A stretch of 64,000 bases of DNA, from NCBI GenBank assembly GCA_951813255.1, contig OX638353.1:2539501-2603500 (forward strand). The letters are read 5' to 3'. The DNA comes from an uncultured Dehalococcoidia bacterium. GTDB lineage: Bacteria; Chloroflexota; Dehalococcoidia; Lucifugimonadales; JAAXIE01. Position 1 is the stretch's first letter, and every line of letters starts with the position of its first letter. The notes below the pieces were generated by a model, which was given only the letters and a program-made list of their open reading frames with translations, did no database searches and had not been told where the DNA came from. Made by a program: the position numbers and the translations under genes. Of the stretch, positions 1 to 8,529 are shown piece after piece.

Positions 1-2
1 TG

Positions 3-470
3 GACGAGATTGAAGCTATGCAGCCCCAAGGCCTAGTGGTCTCGCCCGGCCCCTGCACTCCGCACGAGGCCGGCATCTCCCAAGATGTGATCCTGCGCAT
101 GGGACCACAGATACCGACCCTAGGGGTGTGCCTCGGTCACCAGTGCGTGGGGCAGGCCTTCGGGGCCACGGTTGGACCGGCGGGCGAAATCATGCACGGC
201 AAGATGTCGGAAATACGGCACAAGGGCGTGGGAGTCTTGGAGGGCCTGCCCAATCCTTTCCCTGCCATTCGCTATCACTCCTTGGCGGTATACGCCGACA
301 CTGTCCCCGAGTGCTTGGAAGTTACCGCGTGGACCGGGAACGGATTGATAATGGGCCTGCGTCACAGGGAGCACCCCATACAGGGGGTACAATTCCACCC
401 CGAATCCATCATGACAACCGTGGGCCACGACTTGCTGCGCAACTTCCTAGCCGAGGTAGACGCGTCGTGA
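3..470 (+). CDS. trpG/pabA: Glutamine amidotransferase, anthranilate/aminodeoxychorismate synthase component II (5' partial)
   Basis: The reading frame is open from the first bases, so the 5' end lies outside the window. The visible 155 residues carry the class I glutamine amidotransferase signatures: an oxyanion segment VVSPGPCTP, the nucleophile elbow GVCLGHQ with its Cys, and the C-terminal GVQFHPES with the catalytic His and Glu. The family releases ammonia from glutamine for a chorismate-using partner in tryptophan or folate synthesis. Only the N-terminal strand is missing. The partner is presumably upstream, outside the window. TrpG and PabA cannot be told apart from this fragment, and one protein can serve both pathways. 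Confidence 0.9.
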   Translation, partial: DEIEAMQPQGLVVSPGPCTPHEAGISQDVILRMGPQIPTLGVCLGHQCVGQAFGATVGPAGEIMHGKMSEIRHKGVGVLEGLPNPFPAIRYHSLAVYADTVPECLEVTAWTGNGLIMGLRHREHPIQGVQFHPESIMTTVGHDLLRNFLAEVDAS

Positions 471-545
471 TGCGGGCGTTCTGGTAGGTTGACCGGACTT
501 AGCGCACAAACACTATCCCCAAGAGAGACCGCCCAGAGGTGCAAC

Positions 546-1358
546 ATGAGTGACCAGAAACTGGTAGACATGATGGAAGCGGTGTGGCATTCGATCGAAT
601 CTCTGTGCCAAGGACTCTCCGAGGAGCAGTGGAAGACAACCACCGACTGCCCCGGCTGGTCGGTGCAGGACCAGATTTCCCATCTCGTGGGCAGCGAGTC
701 TCGCATCTTGGGGAGGCCTGGGCCTGAACACACACCATCAGAGACGGGTCATGTGCGCAACGAGATCGGTGCACGCAACGAGGAGCAGGTGGACTGGCGT
801 CGCCCTTGGTCAGGAGGGCGAGTCTTGGAAGAGTTCCTTGAGGTGACAGCCGAGCGCGTGGTCGGGCTGCGGGCAATGACTCCCGAGGACTTCGCTGCCG
901 AGACGGAGACACCCATCGGCTTAGGCACCATGGCCGACTTCCTGCGCATTCGCATCTTCGACGCTTGGATACACGAGCAGGACATCCGCCGAGCATTACG
1001 CCAGCCTGGCCACATGGGAGGACCGGTAGCCCAACACTCCATCGACCGCACCGCCCTCGCTATGCCTTACGTCGTAGCCCGTCGTGCCTCAGCCCCCGAC
1101 GGCACAACGGTCGTTTTCCGCATCACCGGCGAGGCGGGCCAGACCGTCTCCGTAGGTGTCCAAGACCGCCGAGGCGCACGCCTGGAACTTGAGCCCCCAT
1201 CCCCTACAGTCACCCTCACAATGGACGCCGAGACTTTCGCCTGCCTAGGCTGCGGGCGCTGGGACCCCTACGACGCCATGTCGCAAGGGAAGGTAGCACT
1301 CGAGGGCGACACCGTGCTGGGCGAAGCAATCGTGGGCGGGATGAATATTATGGTTTAG
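546..1358 (+). CDS. Maleylpyruvate isomerase-family (mycothiol-dependent/DinB-like) protein
   Basis: This is a 270-residue protein. The ATG at 546 is preceded by AGAGGTG, which makes it a better start than the in-frame TTG at 489. The N-terminal half resembles the DinB/MDMPI helical bundle: DCPGWSVQDQISHLVGSE near the start and DAWIHEQDIRRAL in the middle supply the spaced His and Asp residues that bind a divalent metal in the family. The C-terminal half resembles the sterol-carrier-like MDMPI C domain. Family members are thiol-dependent isomerases or transferases using mycothiol or bacillithiol, but the substrate here is unknown. The stop overlaps the convergent NYN gene by 4 bases. Family assignment is firm, function is not. 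Confidence 0.75.
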   Translation: MSDQKLVDMMEAVWHSIESLCQGLSEEQWKTTTDCPGWSVQDQISHLVGSESRILGRPGPEHTPSETGHVRNEIGARNEEQVDWRRPWSGGRVLEEFLEVTAERVVGLRAMTPEDFAAETETPIGLGTMADFLRIRIFDAWIHEQDIRRALRQPGHMGGPVAQHSIDRTALAMPYVVARRASAPDGTTVVFRITGEAGQTVSVGVQDRRGARLELEPPSPTVTLTMDAETFACLGCGRWDPYDAMSQGKVALEGDTVLGEAIVGGMNIMV

Positions 1359-2839
1359 GGACTCGCCGGACCCAGTGCTGCCGCCTCTTTCGCTTCCGCA
1401 GTGTTCTCGTACTGGATGGGTTTCTTGTTGGGGTTGGGGATTCTAACTCCGAAAGTCTCCAGCGCGGGCCAGACACGGTCCTTGAAGTGGGTTCCGAAGG
1501 AACCGCTTGATGCCCTGGCCATCTGGTGAGTGGGCCAGCCCTTCCTGATAATCGCCTGAGCGTCCCCACTCTTGAATGTGCCGACCGGCAGCTCTTCGAC
1601 CACGGCTTTAGCCATGTCGCGGAAGACCTCGCTTGGTTTGGGCGCCGGGGCATCCGCGTCCTTAGGAGGTTCCGAAGGCGTGTCGTCCGGCATGGTGGCA
1701 GGTGTCACCACTCCGGACGACGCAGGCATTCCAGGCGTTGCAGTCACTCCGGGCGATGCAGCCACTCCGGGCGACACTGTCACTCCGGGCGACGCAGTCA
1801 CTCCGGGCGACACAGCCGCTCCGGGGGATGCAGTCACTCCGGGCGACGCAGTCACTCCGGGCGACACAGCCACTCCAGGCGACGCAGTCACTCCGGGCGA
1901 CACAGCCACTCCAGGCGACGCAGTCACTCCGGGCGACACAGCCACTCCAGGCGACGCAGTCACTCCGGGCGACACAGCCACTCCAGGCGACGCAGTCACT
2001 CCGGGCGACACAGCCACTCCAGGCGACGCAGTCACTCCGGGCGACACAGCCACTCCAGGCGACGCAGTCACTCCGGGCGACACAGCCACTCCAGGCGACG
2101 CAGGCACTCCAGGCGATGCTGCCACTCCGGGCGATGCAGCCACTCCGGGCGATGCAGCCACTCCGGGCGATGCAGCCACGCCGGGCGATGCAGTCACGCC
2201 GGGCGATGCAGCCACGCCGGGTGCCCTTGTGGGCGGTAACATGTGCGACGGCTCAGGGGATCGACTCTGCAGCTGCTTCATTGCTTCCGCTGCTTTGAGA
2301 GCGCGTACCCGTTCTGGCGAAACTATGTGCAGGTGGGTGGGCGGGAAGAACTGCTCAACGGTAGTGGAGAGTGGCCCCTTGCGGTCGGTCACCGCCCACA
2401 GGAAGGGGGGGCGGCCGTCTACACGGGGTATCCCCTCCTCGTCCCGGATGGCAACGTAAAGCGATATGAAGTCGCTGTCGTCGCTCAGCACCACCGCGTT
2501 GCACACCCTCCCAGTGACAAGGTCGGCCATGGCCTTGATGGCAATGGCGATATCAGCGGAGTTCTTGGTGGAGGACCAACTGAAATGCTGGGTCCCGTGG
2601 GCCGTAACATGCAGGTGGCCGAAACGATGTTGGGCCCACAGACGCCACAGTTCCGTTTGGTCAGCGCGGGTATACAGTGTCAAGCACGATGGCGCCGGCC
2701 AGTCTGTCGGCCAGCCATCCAGCAGCGCCTCGATTACCGTCTGCCCGTCGGGGTGGAGGTTTTCTACATCGATGTATAGTCCGGAGCCGAGGGATAGTGC
2801 ATCCCCTTCAACCGCACGGACGCTGTCTTCACTACTCAC
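1355..2839 (-). CDS. NYN-domain (PIN-like) nuclease with a long hexapeptide-repeat linker
   Basis: This 494-residue protein starts at GTG 2839. Residues 15-165 look like an NYN/PIN-fold RNase domain: YIDVEN (Asp24, Asn27), NSADIAI (Asp96) and LSDDSDF (Asp120, Asp121, Asp123) supply the acidic cluster that binds metal in the family. Residues 208-375 are 28 tandem hexapeptides of the form GVxxSP. Residues 395-494 form a compact C-terminal domain (SEVFRDMAKAVVEEL...) that could be a LOTUS or OST-HTH-like RNA-binding module, as often paired with NYN domains; that last point is a guess from context. No signal peptide is seen, so the protein should be cytoplasmic. RNA processing or decay is the likely role. 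Confidence 0.75.
   Translation of the reverse strand: MSSEDSVRAVEGDALSLGSGLYIDVENLHPDGQTVIEALLDGWPTDWPAPSCLTLYTRADQTELWRLWAQHRFGHLHVTAHGTQHFSWSSTKNSADIAIAIKAMADLVTGRVCNAVVLSDDSDFISLYVAIRDEEGIPRVDGRPPFLWAVTDRKGPLSTTVEQFFPPTHLHIVSPERVRALKAAEAMKQLQSRSPEPSHMLPPTRAPGVAASPGVTASPGVAASPGVAASPGVAASPGVAASPGVPASPGVAVSPGVTASPGVAVSPGVTASPGVAVSPGVTASPGVAVSPGVTASPGVAVSPGVTASPGVAVSPGVTASPGVAVSPGVTASPGVTASPGAAVSPGVTASPGVTVSPGVAASPGVTATPGMPASSGVVTPATMPDDTPSEPPKDADAPAPKPSEVFRDMAKAVVEELPVGTFKSGDAQAIIRKGWPTHQMARASSGSFGTHFKDRVWPALETFGVRIPNPNKKPIQYENTAEAKEAAALGPASP
1715..2218 (-). repeat. 18/36-bp coding tandem repeat inside the NYN gene
   Basis: There are 28 tandem 18-bp units encoding GVxxSP. The middle part (about 1860-2100) is an almost perfect 36-bp higher-order repeat alternating GVAVSP and GVTASP, while the outer units are more diverged. 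That pattern fits recent expansion from the centre. The unit length is a multiple of three, so the reading frame survives copy-number change. Confidence 0.95.
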
Positions 2840-2850
2840 AATTACTAGTC

Positions 2851-3705
2851 CTACAATGTTTGATTAGCCAGGAATTCCAGCCACACCGGGGCGACCCGCT
2901 CACCCTGCAGCTTGGAGGTCACTGGGTATGGGTTGTTGCCGAAAACTTGATCCCACTCATCCAAGGGTATCACAGGGCCGTGAAAGGTGCAGTTGGGCAT
3001 CAGCCCACTTATTGCCTCGGCCGCCTCGGTAGGATGAACAGGGTCGCAGCCTGCTACCACAACAGCAGGCAGGTCGATGGAGGCCCACTGGTCAGCGGTG
3101 GCAGTGCATCCTGCCACGGGGAGGTCGGCACTGCCCGTGAATGCGGTAGACCAGCGGCCCATAGTTTCGGTGAACGCGTCCACGTCCGTATCCAGCAGGC
3201 GCTGCCGGTTGCCGGGGTTGTGCTGCATGGAATCGGCGAAGTTTGAGGTGGCAGCCACCTGCTCCATGCCGCCGTTGCGGGCAGCCTCGATGTACTGCTG
3301 GTAGAAGTTCCGTGGCAGTCGTTCAGCGGGGTAGGAGCCGCCCGAGGGCCAGGCCAGCAGCATGCCACGCACCAGACCGGGGTGACGGAGGGCAAGCCAC
3401 GGAGTGGTCCGGCACCCGGCGTATTCGCCTACGTGGCAGGGTCCGATGTTGAGATGGGTGATAAGCGCAGCTAGGTCATCGGCCCAGATTTCCGCCTCGC
3501 TCAGCTCCCCACCGATGATGATGTCGGCTGCACCATCGCAGTTGCGCCGGTCCCATGTGATCACCCGGTGGCTCTGGGCCAGCAGACAAGCCACGGCCTC
3601 CTGCACATATCCGCCCCAGCGACCTCCGGGGGTAAGCACCACCGCAGGGCCGGAGCCCTGCTCCTGGTATCGAATCGTACAGCCGTTGACGACGATATCG
3701 GGCAT
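2851..3705 (-). CDS. Alpha/beta hydrolase-fold protein with Tyr at the nucleophile position
   Basis: This is a 284-residue alpha/beta hydrolase. The start is ATG 3705 with AGGAGAG five bases upstream; the longer frame to 3735 has no such site. An oxyanion-type segment LTPGGRWGG and the strand motif WDRRNCDGA are clear. The nucleophile elbow reads G93-E-Y95-A-G97, with TAC coding Tyr where the family has Ser. Its paralogue at 26451-27338 has G93-G-S95-A-G97 with no gaps in the alignment. The protein is therefore probably catalytically dead by the usual mechanism, or uses another chemistry. It sits 14 bases after the Rieske oxygenase stop on the same strand, so the two are probably co-transcribed. 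Confidence 0.85.
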   Translation of the reverse strand: MPDIVVNGCTIRYQEQGSGPAVVLTPGGRWGGYVQEAVACLLAQSHRVITWDRRNCDGAADIIIGGELSEAEIWADDLAALITHLNIGPCHVGEYAGCRTTPWLALRHPGLVRGMLLAWPSGGSYPAERLPRNFYQQYIEAARNGGMEQVAATSNFADSMQHNPGNRQRLLDTDVDAFTETMGRWSTAFTGSADLPVAGCTATADQWASIDLPAVVVAGCDPVHPTEAAEAISGLMPNCTFHGPVIPLDEWDQVFGNNPYPVTSKLQGERVAPVWLEFLANQTL

Positions 3706-3719
3706 AGTCTCTCCTAGAG

Positions 3720-5000
3720 CTAAACGTCGCTCCACTTTTCAGCGTTCATCACCCTAGCCCAATAGTCGTAGAACTGGCGATGGGCGATCTCACTTATGGG
3801 GTTGTCACTGACGTAGGCCATTAACTCCTCACTGAACTCATCGCGGCTCATCCCCATGGTCTGGTTGATGGGGAGTTTTCGGGAGGCAAGTCCGCGAGAG
3901 GTAAGGGTGCATTCCCCCCAGTTGTCCATGTCATCCTGTTCGAAGCCTCCCCCTGGGCTGAAGGCGCGGAGGGACGAAACCCGCACCGCGTCCTTGACCG
4001 CTGGCGGAGCCTTCTTGTCCGCGAAATGCCAGGACCAGACCTCAATCTTGTCGGGGCCCCGTGGGTGCCACACCCGCATCATGTAAGAAACGCTGCGCAG
4101 CATGGAGAAGTTGGGGAACACCGTGCCAACAATAGGATCGGTGATGTGATGGCGAGGCCCCAATCGCTGGGCCACTTCGTCATTGACGGCAGCGTCGTAC
4201 TGGAATATTTCAGGGACAAAGGCGTCGGAGTAATCACCAGAACCACGGGCGATGACACCGTGCCCGTTCCCCGGACACACGACCTTACCCTGCAGCTTGG
4301 CACCCTTTTGCTGGCCGTCAAATGCGGCGGTGGTCACGCCCGTGAGCATCGAGGACAGGTGATTCCAAGGCAGGTGATAGACGTCTCCTGCAAAGTTCTC
4401 GGCAGCGAACTTCCAGTTGCAGGGTATGATCCACTTGTGTATGCCGCCGAACACCTCGACACCACCCTCGCGACGGTCGAAGAAGGCATCCAGATACCAA
4501 GTCATCTCGCCAAGATATTCCTTCAGGGGTGGGGCTTCTGGATCGAAGGTGGCAAACACCAGCCCCTTGTAGCTTTCCAACTGCGCCACGGGCACGAGGC
4601 CCCACTTGGAGGTGTCCAGCTCATCGTAGTAGGCCTCCTTAAGGCTGGGCACGGCGATGAGCTTGCCGTCGTTGCCATAGGTCCAGCCGTGGTAGGCGCA
4701 GACGAAGGCCGAAGCATTGCCCGCGTCAGCCCGGCACACCCGATTGCCCCGGTGGCGGCACACGTTGAGAAACGCGCCTATCTTGCCAGAGGAATCGCGG
4801 GTCACCAGTACTGGGTCCTCGCCCATGTAGGTCGAGAAGAAATCCCCAGGCTTGGGTATCTGGCTCTCGTGGCACAGGAAGAGCCAACAACGGGCGAATA
4901 TGCGCTCCAACTCCTGCTGGTAGATGTCGTCCTCGATGAAGATGCGCCTGCTGAGCATTCCGTCCTTAGTGGAAACCAAGCCCGCAACGTCAGTAGCCAT
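3720..5000 (-). CDS. Rieske non-heme iron aromatic ring-hydroxylating oxygenase, large subunit
   Basis: The protein has 426 residues and starts at ATG 5000 behind AGGAGGTG. The Rieske [2Fe-2S] site is complete: Cys81-x-His83 and Cys101-x2-His104 (CRHRG and CAYHGW). The catalytic domain carries the mononuclear iron motif [13 protein letters not shown], giving two His with an Asp expected later. The family inserts oxygen into aromatic rings or demethylates, drawing electrons from a separate reductase. No reductase, ferredoxin or beta subunit is encoded nearby, so electrons must come from elsewhere. The downstream hydrolase and the divergent ABM gene suggest a small catabolic module. The substrate is not predictable. 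Confidence 0.92.
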   Translation of the reverse strand: MATDVAGLVSTKDGMLSRRIFIEDDIYQQELERIFARCWLFLCHESQIPKPGDFFSTYMGEDPVLVTRDSSGKIGAFLNVCRHRGNRVCRADAGNASAFVCAYHGWTYGNDGKLIAVPSLKEAYYDELDTSKWGLVPVAQLESYKGLVFATFDPEAPPLKEYLGEMTWYLDAFFDRREGGVEVFGGIHKWIIPCNWKFAAENFAGDVYHLPWNHLSSMLTGVTTAAFDGQQKGAKLQGKVVCPGNGHGVIARGSGDYSDAFVPEIFQYDAAVNDEVAQRLGPRHHITDPIVGTVFPNFSMLRSVSYMMRVWHPRGPDKIEVWSWHFADKKAPPAVKDAVRVSSLRAFSPGGGFEQDDMDNWGECTLTSRGLASRKLPINQTMGMSRDEFSEELMAYVSDNPISEIAHRQFYDYWARVMNAEKWSDV

Positions 5001-5182
5001 GGCTCACCTCCTCTTAGTGGTCCTGCTGCCGTCTGACATAGCCCCCAAATGGGCTGCTGGGTAGGCGTAGCATAAGCCGCAGGGTGTCTAGTTTCAACAT
5101 ACGCCGTTGCTTGGAAACGTGACCTGCTACAATTGCTCAAAATAAAAATGCCATCCGAAACAGTTCCGAAGGAGTAACGACT

Positions 5183-5476
5183 GTGATTGCTCAACTGGCC
5201 AACCATTGGGCATTGCCCGACAAGCTGGACGAGGCAAATTCCGTATTGCTGGAGAATGGGCGAGCCATGCGGGCCTTTCCTGGCTTCATCTCCCGCCAGA
5301 CCTTCATCTCCGAGAACGACCCCCTGCGTATCACCACCGTGGTGGTATGGCGTCGCAAGGAAGACCACCATGCCTGGTTGGAGAGCCCCGAGCGCAAGGC
5401 CCGGGCAGGCAGCGCCGGCAGCCTCTGGTCACGCCCCGTGGAGGCGGAGTACTGCGAGGTAATACCGGAGGCCTAG
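5183..5476 (+). CDS. Antibiotic biosynthesis monooxygenase (ABM)-domain protein
   Basis: This small protein of 97 residues starts at GTG 5183 with GGAG eight bases upstream. The pattern of an N-terminal strand, the helix with FPGFISRQTFIS, a VVVWRRKEDHHAWLESPE segment and a C-terminal strand matches the dimeric alpha+beta ABM ferredoxin-like fold. Members include cofactor-free monooxygenases and heme-degrading enzymes, and many are uncharacterised. It is transcribed away from the Rieske oxygenase gene across a 182-base intergenic region, which suggests shared control. Its last four bases overlap the end of the convergent zinc-ribbon gene. The fold is likely and the reaction unknown. Confidence 0.75.
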   Translation: MIAQLANHWALPDKLDEANSVLLENGRAMRAFPGFISRQTFISENDPLRITTVVVWRRKEDHHAWLESPERKARAGSAGSLWSRPVEAEYCEVIPEA

Positions 5477-5928
5477 CGGCGGCCCCCGAACATCCTTTTG
5501 ATCTTGTCCATGAATGAGGTGTTCCCCATGCTACTGAGGAACTTGTCCCAGTCCTCTTGAGCAGACTTGGAACGCTTCAGATCCGACTTACGCTCCTCCA
5601 TGATTTCGAGTACGCGGCGCTCCTCGCCAGCATCGAGCCAAAAGCCGTGTTCCTGCGGGCAGTGGTCAATCTCCAAGTCAAACCGCCGGTAGCGGAACCA
5701 GTTCATGTGCTCGGCGCAACGCGGGCAGGCTAGGTCGCTGCCGAAAGAGCGCATCCACATCGTGCCCTTGGCGAACCCCGTCTCCACAACCGTGTCTTCC
5801 AAGTGACCCAATTCGTGGTGGTCCAGCCACATGCCCTTACATTCGGGGCAGCGGTCTACATCTATGCCCTTGTGTTTCTCTAGTTCCAAGTTGGCCTGAC
5901 AGCGTGGGCACTTTATGTCCATCTGCAT
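5473..5928 (-). CDS. Double zinc-ribbon (zf-TFIIB-type) protein
   Basis: The protein has 151 residues and starts at ATG 5928 behind GGAG. The first ribbon is CPRC at residues 7-10 with CPEC and GMWLDHHEL following. The second is CPRC near residue 70 with the CPQEHGFWLDAGE motif, where the last Cys of the pair is replaced by Glu-His. The x-WLD-x-x-E signature is typical of the bacterial zf-TFIIB family. The C terminus is a basic tail, MDKIKRMFGGRR. The function of the family is unknown; nucleic-acid or protein binding is plausible. It is followed 20 bases downstream of its start side by the amidohydrolase gene on the same strand. Confidence 0.8.
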   Translation of the reverse strand: MQMDIKCPRCQANLELEKHKGIDVDRCPECKGMWLDHHELGHLEDTVVETGFAKGTMWMRSFGSDLACPRCAEHMNWFRYRRFDLEIDHCPQEHGFWLDAGEERRVLEIMEERKSDLKRSKSAQEDWDKFLSSMGNTSFMDKIKRMFGGRR

Positions 5929-5969
5929 TAAAGGCTCCTCAAGGCCTGCATTTCACTTGGGTCCGCGCC

Positions 5970-6758
5970 CTACGAAGCGAACTTCCACAAGTTGGCCGCC
6001 GTTCGCCCGAAGGCCCACTCCTTGTCTTCTTCGCTGCGAAACTTGACGTGCTCCATGGGCAGGCGCAGGGCGTTGCGATAGCCCTCGCGACCCGCTACTG
6101 GCGGGAAGTCGCTGCCCCACATCATTCGCGTTGCGCCGAAGGCGTCGTAGGCCATCTCGATGCAGGGGGCGAGATTCGGGAAGGGAAAAGGCTGCACGAA
6201 GGGATCGGGGCGGGCGTTGTTCTCGCCCAGCCCGTGGAACTTGATGTAGGTGTTGGGATACTGGGAGAGACCCAGGATCCGGCGGTAGGTGGTGTGAGGC
6301 GGCTTGCTCTCCATCCGGATGAAGCCCAAGTGCTCGATGATGATGGGCAGGTTGGGAACTTCCTTGGTGATTTCCTCGAACTCCGGCGACGCGTAGTCGT
6401 CGGCATTGCCCAAACCACAACTGACCACCAGCCCAAGCTCCTGGGCCTTGCGCCAAATGGCGAGCGGGTCAGACCCCGGTGAGCGCACGCTGGGCCCGAT
6501 GCGCACGCCCTCCGCCCCTTGGGACGCCACTCGCTCCAACTCCTGCGGGGCGTCCTCGCTGCGCGTGTCCACCACGACAGTAGCAGAGAAGCGGCCTGGG
6601 AAGCGGCGGACGCACTCAATCAGGTAATCGTTGTCGAACTGGCCTCGGAACTGGATGAGGACCGCCTTGTCCACGTCGTTGCGGTTCATCTGATCGAGGA
6701 TGGTCTCGATAGGCTCATACCAGTAAGGGGATGCGTGGACGTGGGTGTCGATAATCAT
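5970..6758 (-). CDS. Amidohydrolase-2 family metal-dependent hydrolase/decarboxylase
   Basis: This 262-residue TIM-barrel amidohydrolase opens with DTHVHASPYWY, the HxH metal motif on strand one. IIIEHLGF supplies a later His and MWGSDFPP the catalytic Asp near the C terminus. This layout is that of the amidohydrolase_2 (ACMSD/gamma-resorcylate decarboxylase) group, which hydrolyses lactones or removes CO2 from ring acids. The start ATG 6758 has only a weak GAGG upstream. Proximity to the Rieske oxygenase is consistent with ring-product processing, but no substrate can be named. A distant paralogue lies at 59508-60347. Confidence 0.82.
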   Translation of the reverse strand: MIIDTHVHASPYWYEPIETILDQMNRNDVDKAVLIQFRGQFDNDYLIECVRRFPGRFSATVVVDTRSEDAPQELERVASQGAEGVRIGPSVRSPGSDPLAIWRKAQELGLVVSCGLGNADDYASPEFEEITKEVPNLPIIIEHLGFIRMESKPPHTTYRRILGLSQYPNTYIKFHGLGENNARPDPFVQPFPFPNLAPCIEMAYDAFGATRMMWGSDFPPVAGREGYRNALRLPMEHVKFRSEEDKEWAFGRTAANLWKFAS

Positions 6759-6824
6759 AGATGCCTCGCTATCTTGGCGGCGTCCGTCGGCAGTATCCAG
6801 CGACTAGGGGCGTGGGCCAACTGG

Positions 6825-7190
6825 CTAGAAGGAGCTTCGATCTTCTCTCGCCCATGGGTCGGAGGGAGTTTCATCGCCCTGTTGTGGTGCGGACGATTCC
6901 GGAGCATCAGCGGAGCCCAACTCGCCTGAAGGCTCTTCAGTCCATCCTGGCTCATCACCCCCTTCTGAGTCTTCAGGCGGCGGCCAAGGCTCAAAATCTT
7001 CCGGCTCCGCAGGTATGAAGAGCCAAGCGATGAGGTAGGCGAAGACCGCTGGGATTGTGAAGAAGATGCCGGCAGCGATCAGGGCAAGGCGAAGCATGAG
7101 GGGCGGGAAACCGTAGCGCTCACCGAATCCGCCGCACACGCCGACCAACCAGCGGTTGCGGCGCGAACGGCGGAGACGGGGAGACTGCAT
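6825..7190 (-). CDS. PspC-domain membrane protein
   Basis: The protein has 121 residues and starts at ATG 7190 behind GGAGTAGG. Residues 10-60 form a PspC domain: a basic RRNRWLVGVCGGFGERYG segment with the family GVCGG motif, then a hydrophobic helix pair (LALIAAGIFFTIPAVFAYLIAWLFIP). The remaining 60 residues are an acidic, Pro/Ser-rich, probably disordered tail. PspC proteins sense or relay membrane stress in the phage-shock response. No pspA or pspB gene is seen here, so it acts alone or with distant partners. Confidence 0.85.
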   Translation of the reverse strand: MQSPRLRRSRRNRWLVGVCGGFGERYGFPPLMLRLALIAAGIFFTIPAVFAYLIAWLFIPAEPEDFEPWPPPEDSEGGDEPGWTEEPSGELGSADAPESSAPQQGDETPSDPWAREDRSSF

Positions 7191-7213
7191 GGCGTCCTAC
7201 TCCCTTGGACTCT

Positions 7214-8449
7214 TTAGATGGTGAGCTCCAGGATATGGAGGCCACCCGTCTGGCGGTCTACGGCGTAGACCAGCCGGTTCTCGTCGACATACACGTCGTT
7301 GATGTTCACGCCTGCCAAGGGGCGCTCCTGCCAGGAAGGAGTCTCGCCCACCGGCTCTTCGGGGATGTAGTAGGCGATTTCCTTGGGCTCGAAGGGGTTG
7401 GTGATGTCGTGGACACGCAGCCCGCCGTTGAAATAGGTGCCGAACACCAACTCCTCCGAGATGAAGGACGTATCCACGGGCTGGTTCTCATGCACGTTGT
7501 GCGCGCCGAACCTGCCGGGCCGGCTGAAGAAGTCGTTGACGTCGGGCATGGGCAGGCTGGCGAGCATGATTGGGTTGCTCTCGACCCGCATATCCATTAC
7601 CCACGTCAGCTTGGGCCAGTCAGCCCCGGAGTCCCTCACCGACTCTTCGGTGACCACCATGAGTTCCCGCTTGAACAGGGGCACTACTGTGTGGGTGAAA
7701 CCGGGCAGAGGCGGGTGATAGTCGAGGCGGGCCACCTGCTTGGGGTTGCCCACATCGGCGATGTCCAGAATCACTACGCCACCATCCTTGTTGGCGCAGT
7801 AGGCACGATCCGGGCGCTCGGGATAGACGTTGGTGTTGTGCATGCTGAAGCCGGAATCGAAGTCGGGGTGACGCTCCGGGGCGGGCTCATCGTCGCCCTC
7901 GAGGGTGCCGGGGATCCACCAGCGGCCTGCTTCGGAGGGTTTGGTGGGGTCGCTGACGTCCAGAACCACATACATCTGGTCGTCCTTGGCGTTGCGCGGG
8001 TTGATGTCGGGCGTGCCCGACGATAGATGCAGGTACTGGCCGTCGATGCCCCACAGGCAGTGGCAGCCACGGGAGTTGGGGCCGGAGCCGTCCCAGTTGC
8101 CGATGATGCGCGGTGATTCGGGCTCGCTGACGTCGTATATGTCCACGCCTGCGGGTTTCATGTTGGGGCGGGCGCTCTGGTGGGCCACGTAGAGGATGTC
8201 GCCAACCAATGCGAGGGAGTTGGAGCGCATCTCGCGGTGGGGCAACTCGGACTGGAAGATGACGTTTGGATTCTTCACGTCGGTCACGTCGACGCCGGTG
8301 AAGTCTATGACAGTCTCGTGGGCCAGCCAGAGAATGCGTCGGCCGTTGGGCAACTGCTGTATGGCCATTCCCTCTCCCACATTGCCGTACCCCTGCAGGT
8401 CGTTGTGGGAGATGAGACGCATGTTATGAATCTCAGGTCCAGTGGGCAT
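7214..8449 (-). CDS. LVIVD-repeat beta-propeller protein
   Basis: The protein has 411 residues and starts at ATG 8449 behind GAGGAGG. At least five LVIVD-like blades can be read: GVDVTDVKNPNVIF, GVDIYDVSEPESPRIIG, VVLDVSDPTKPSEAG, VVILDIADVGNPKQVA and LRVHDITNPFEPKEI. These repeats make a beta-propeller, usually on surface or periplasmic proteins, yet no signal peptide is visible here. The catalytic or binding role is unknown for the family. The gene is the most upstream of a minus-strand run (LVIVD, PspC, amidohydrolase, zinc ribbon), but gaps of 24 to 66 bases leave operon structure uncertain. Confidence 0.85.
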   Translation of the reverse strand: MPTGPEIHNMRLISHNDLQGYGNVGEGMAIQQLPNGRRILWLAHETVIDFTGVDVTDVKNPNVIFQSELPHREMRSNSLALVGDILYVAHQSARPNMKPAGVDIYDVSEPESPRIIGNWDGSGPNSRGCHCLWGIDGQYLHLSSGTPDINPRNAKDDQMYVVLDVSDPTKPSEAGRWWIPGTLEGDDEPAPERHPDFDSGFSMHNTNVYPERPDRAYCANKDGGVVILDIADVGNPKQVARLDYHPPLPGFTHTVVPLFKRELMVVTEESVRDSGADWPKLTWVMDMRVESNPIMLASLPMPDVNDFFSRPGRFGAHNVHENQPVDTSFISEELVFGTYFNGGLRVHDITNPFEPKEIAYYIPEEPVGETPSWQERPLAGVNINDVYVDENRLVYAVDRQTGGLHILELTI

Positions 8450-8529
8450 CAGGCCCTCCTCGTATGCAATCTAGGATTTGGCGGGACTATAGCACAGGGC
8501 AAAGGCCCTAACAACGAAATCAAGGGTGT

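Noticed and set aside
1715..2218. CRISPR-like array with a 36-bp unit
   Set aside because: There are no unique spacers between units, and the repeats lie in frame in a protein gene.
1526..2459. Three long overlapping plus-strand frames across the NYN repeats
   Set aside because: The 18-bp unit contains no stop in any frame, so open frames arise by themselves; only the minus-strand frame continues into recognisable NYN sequence.
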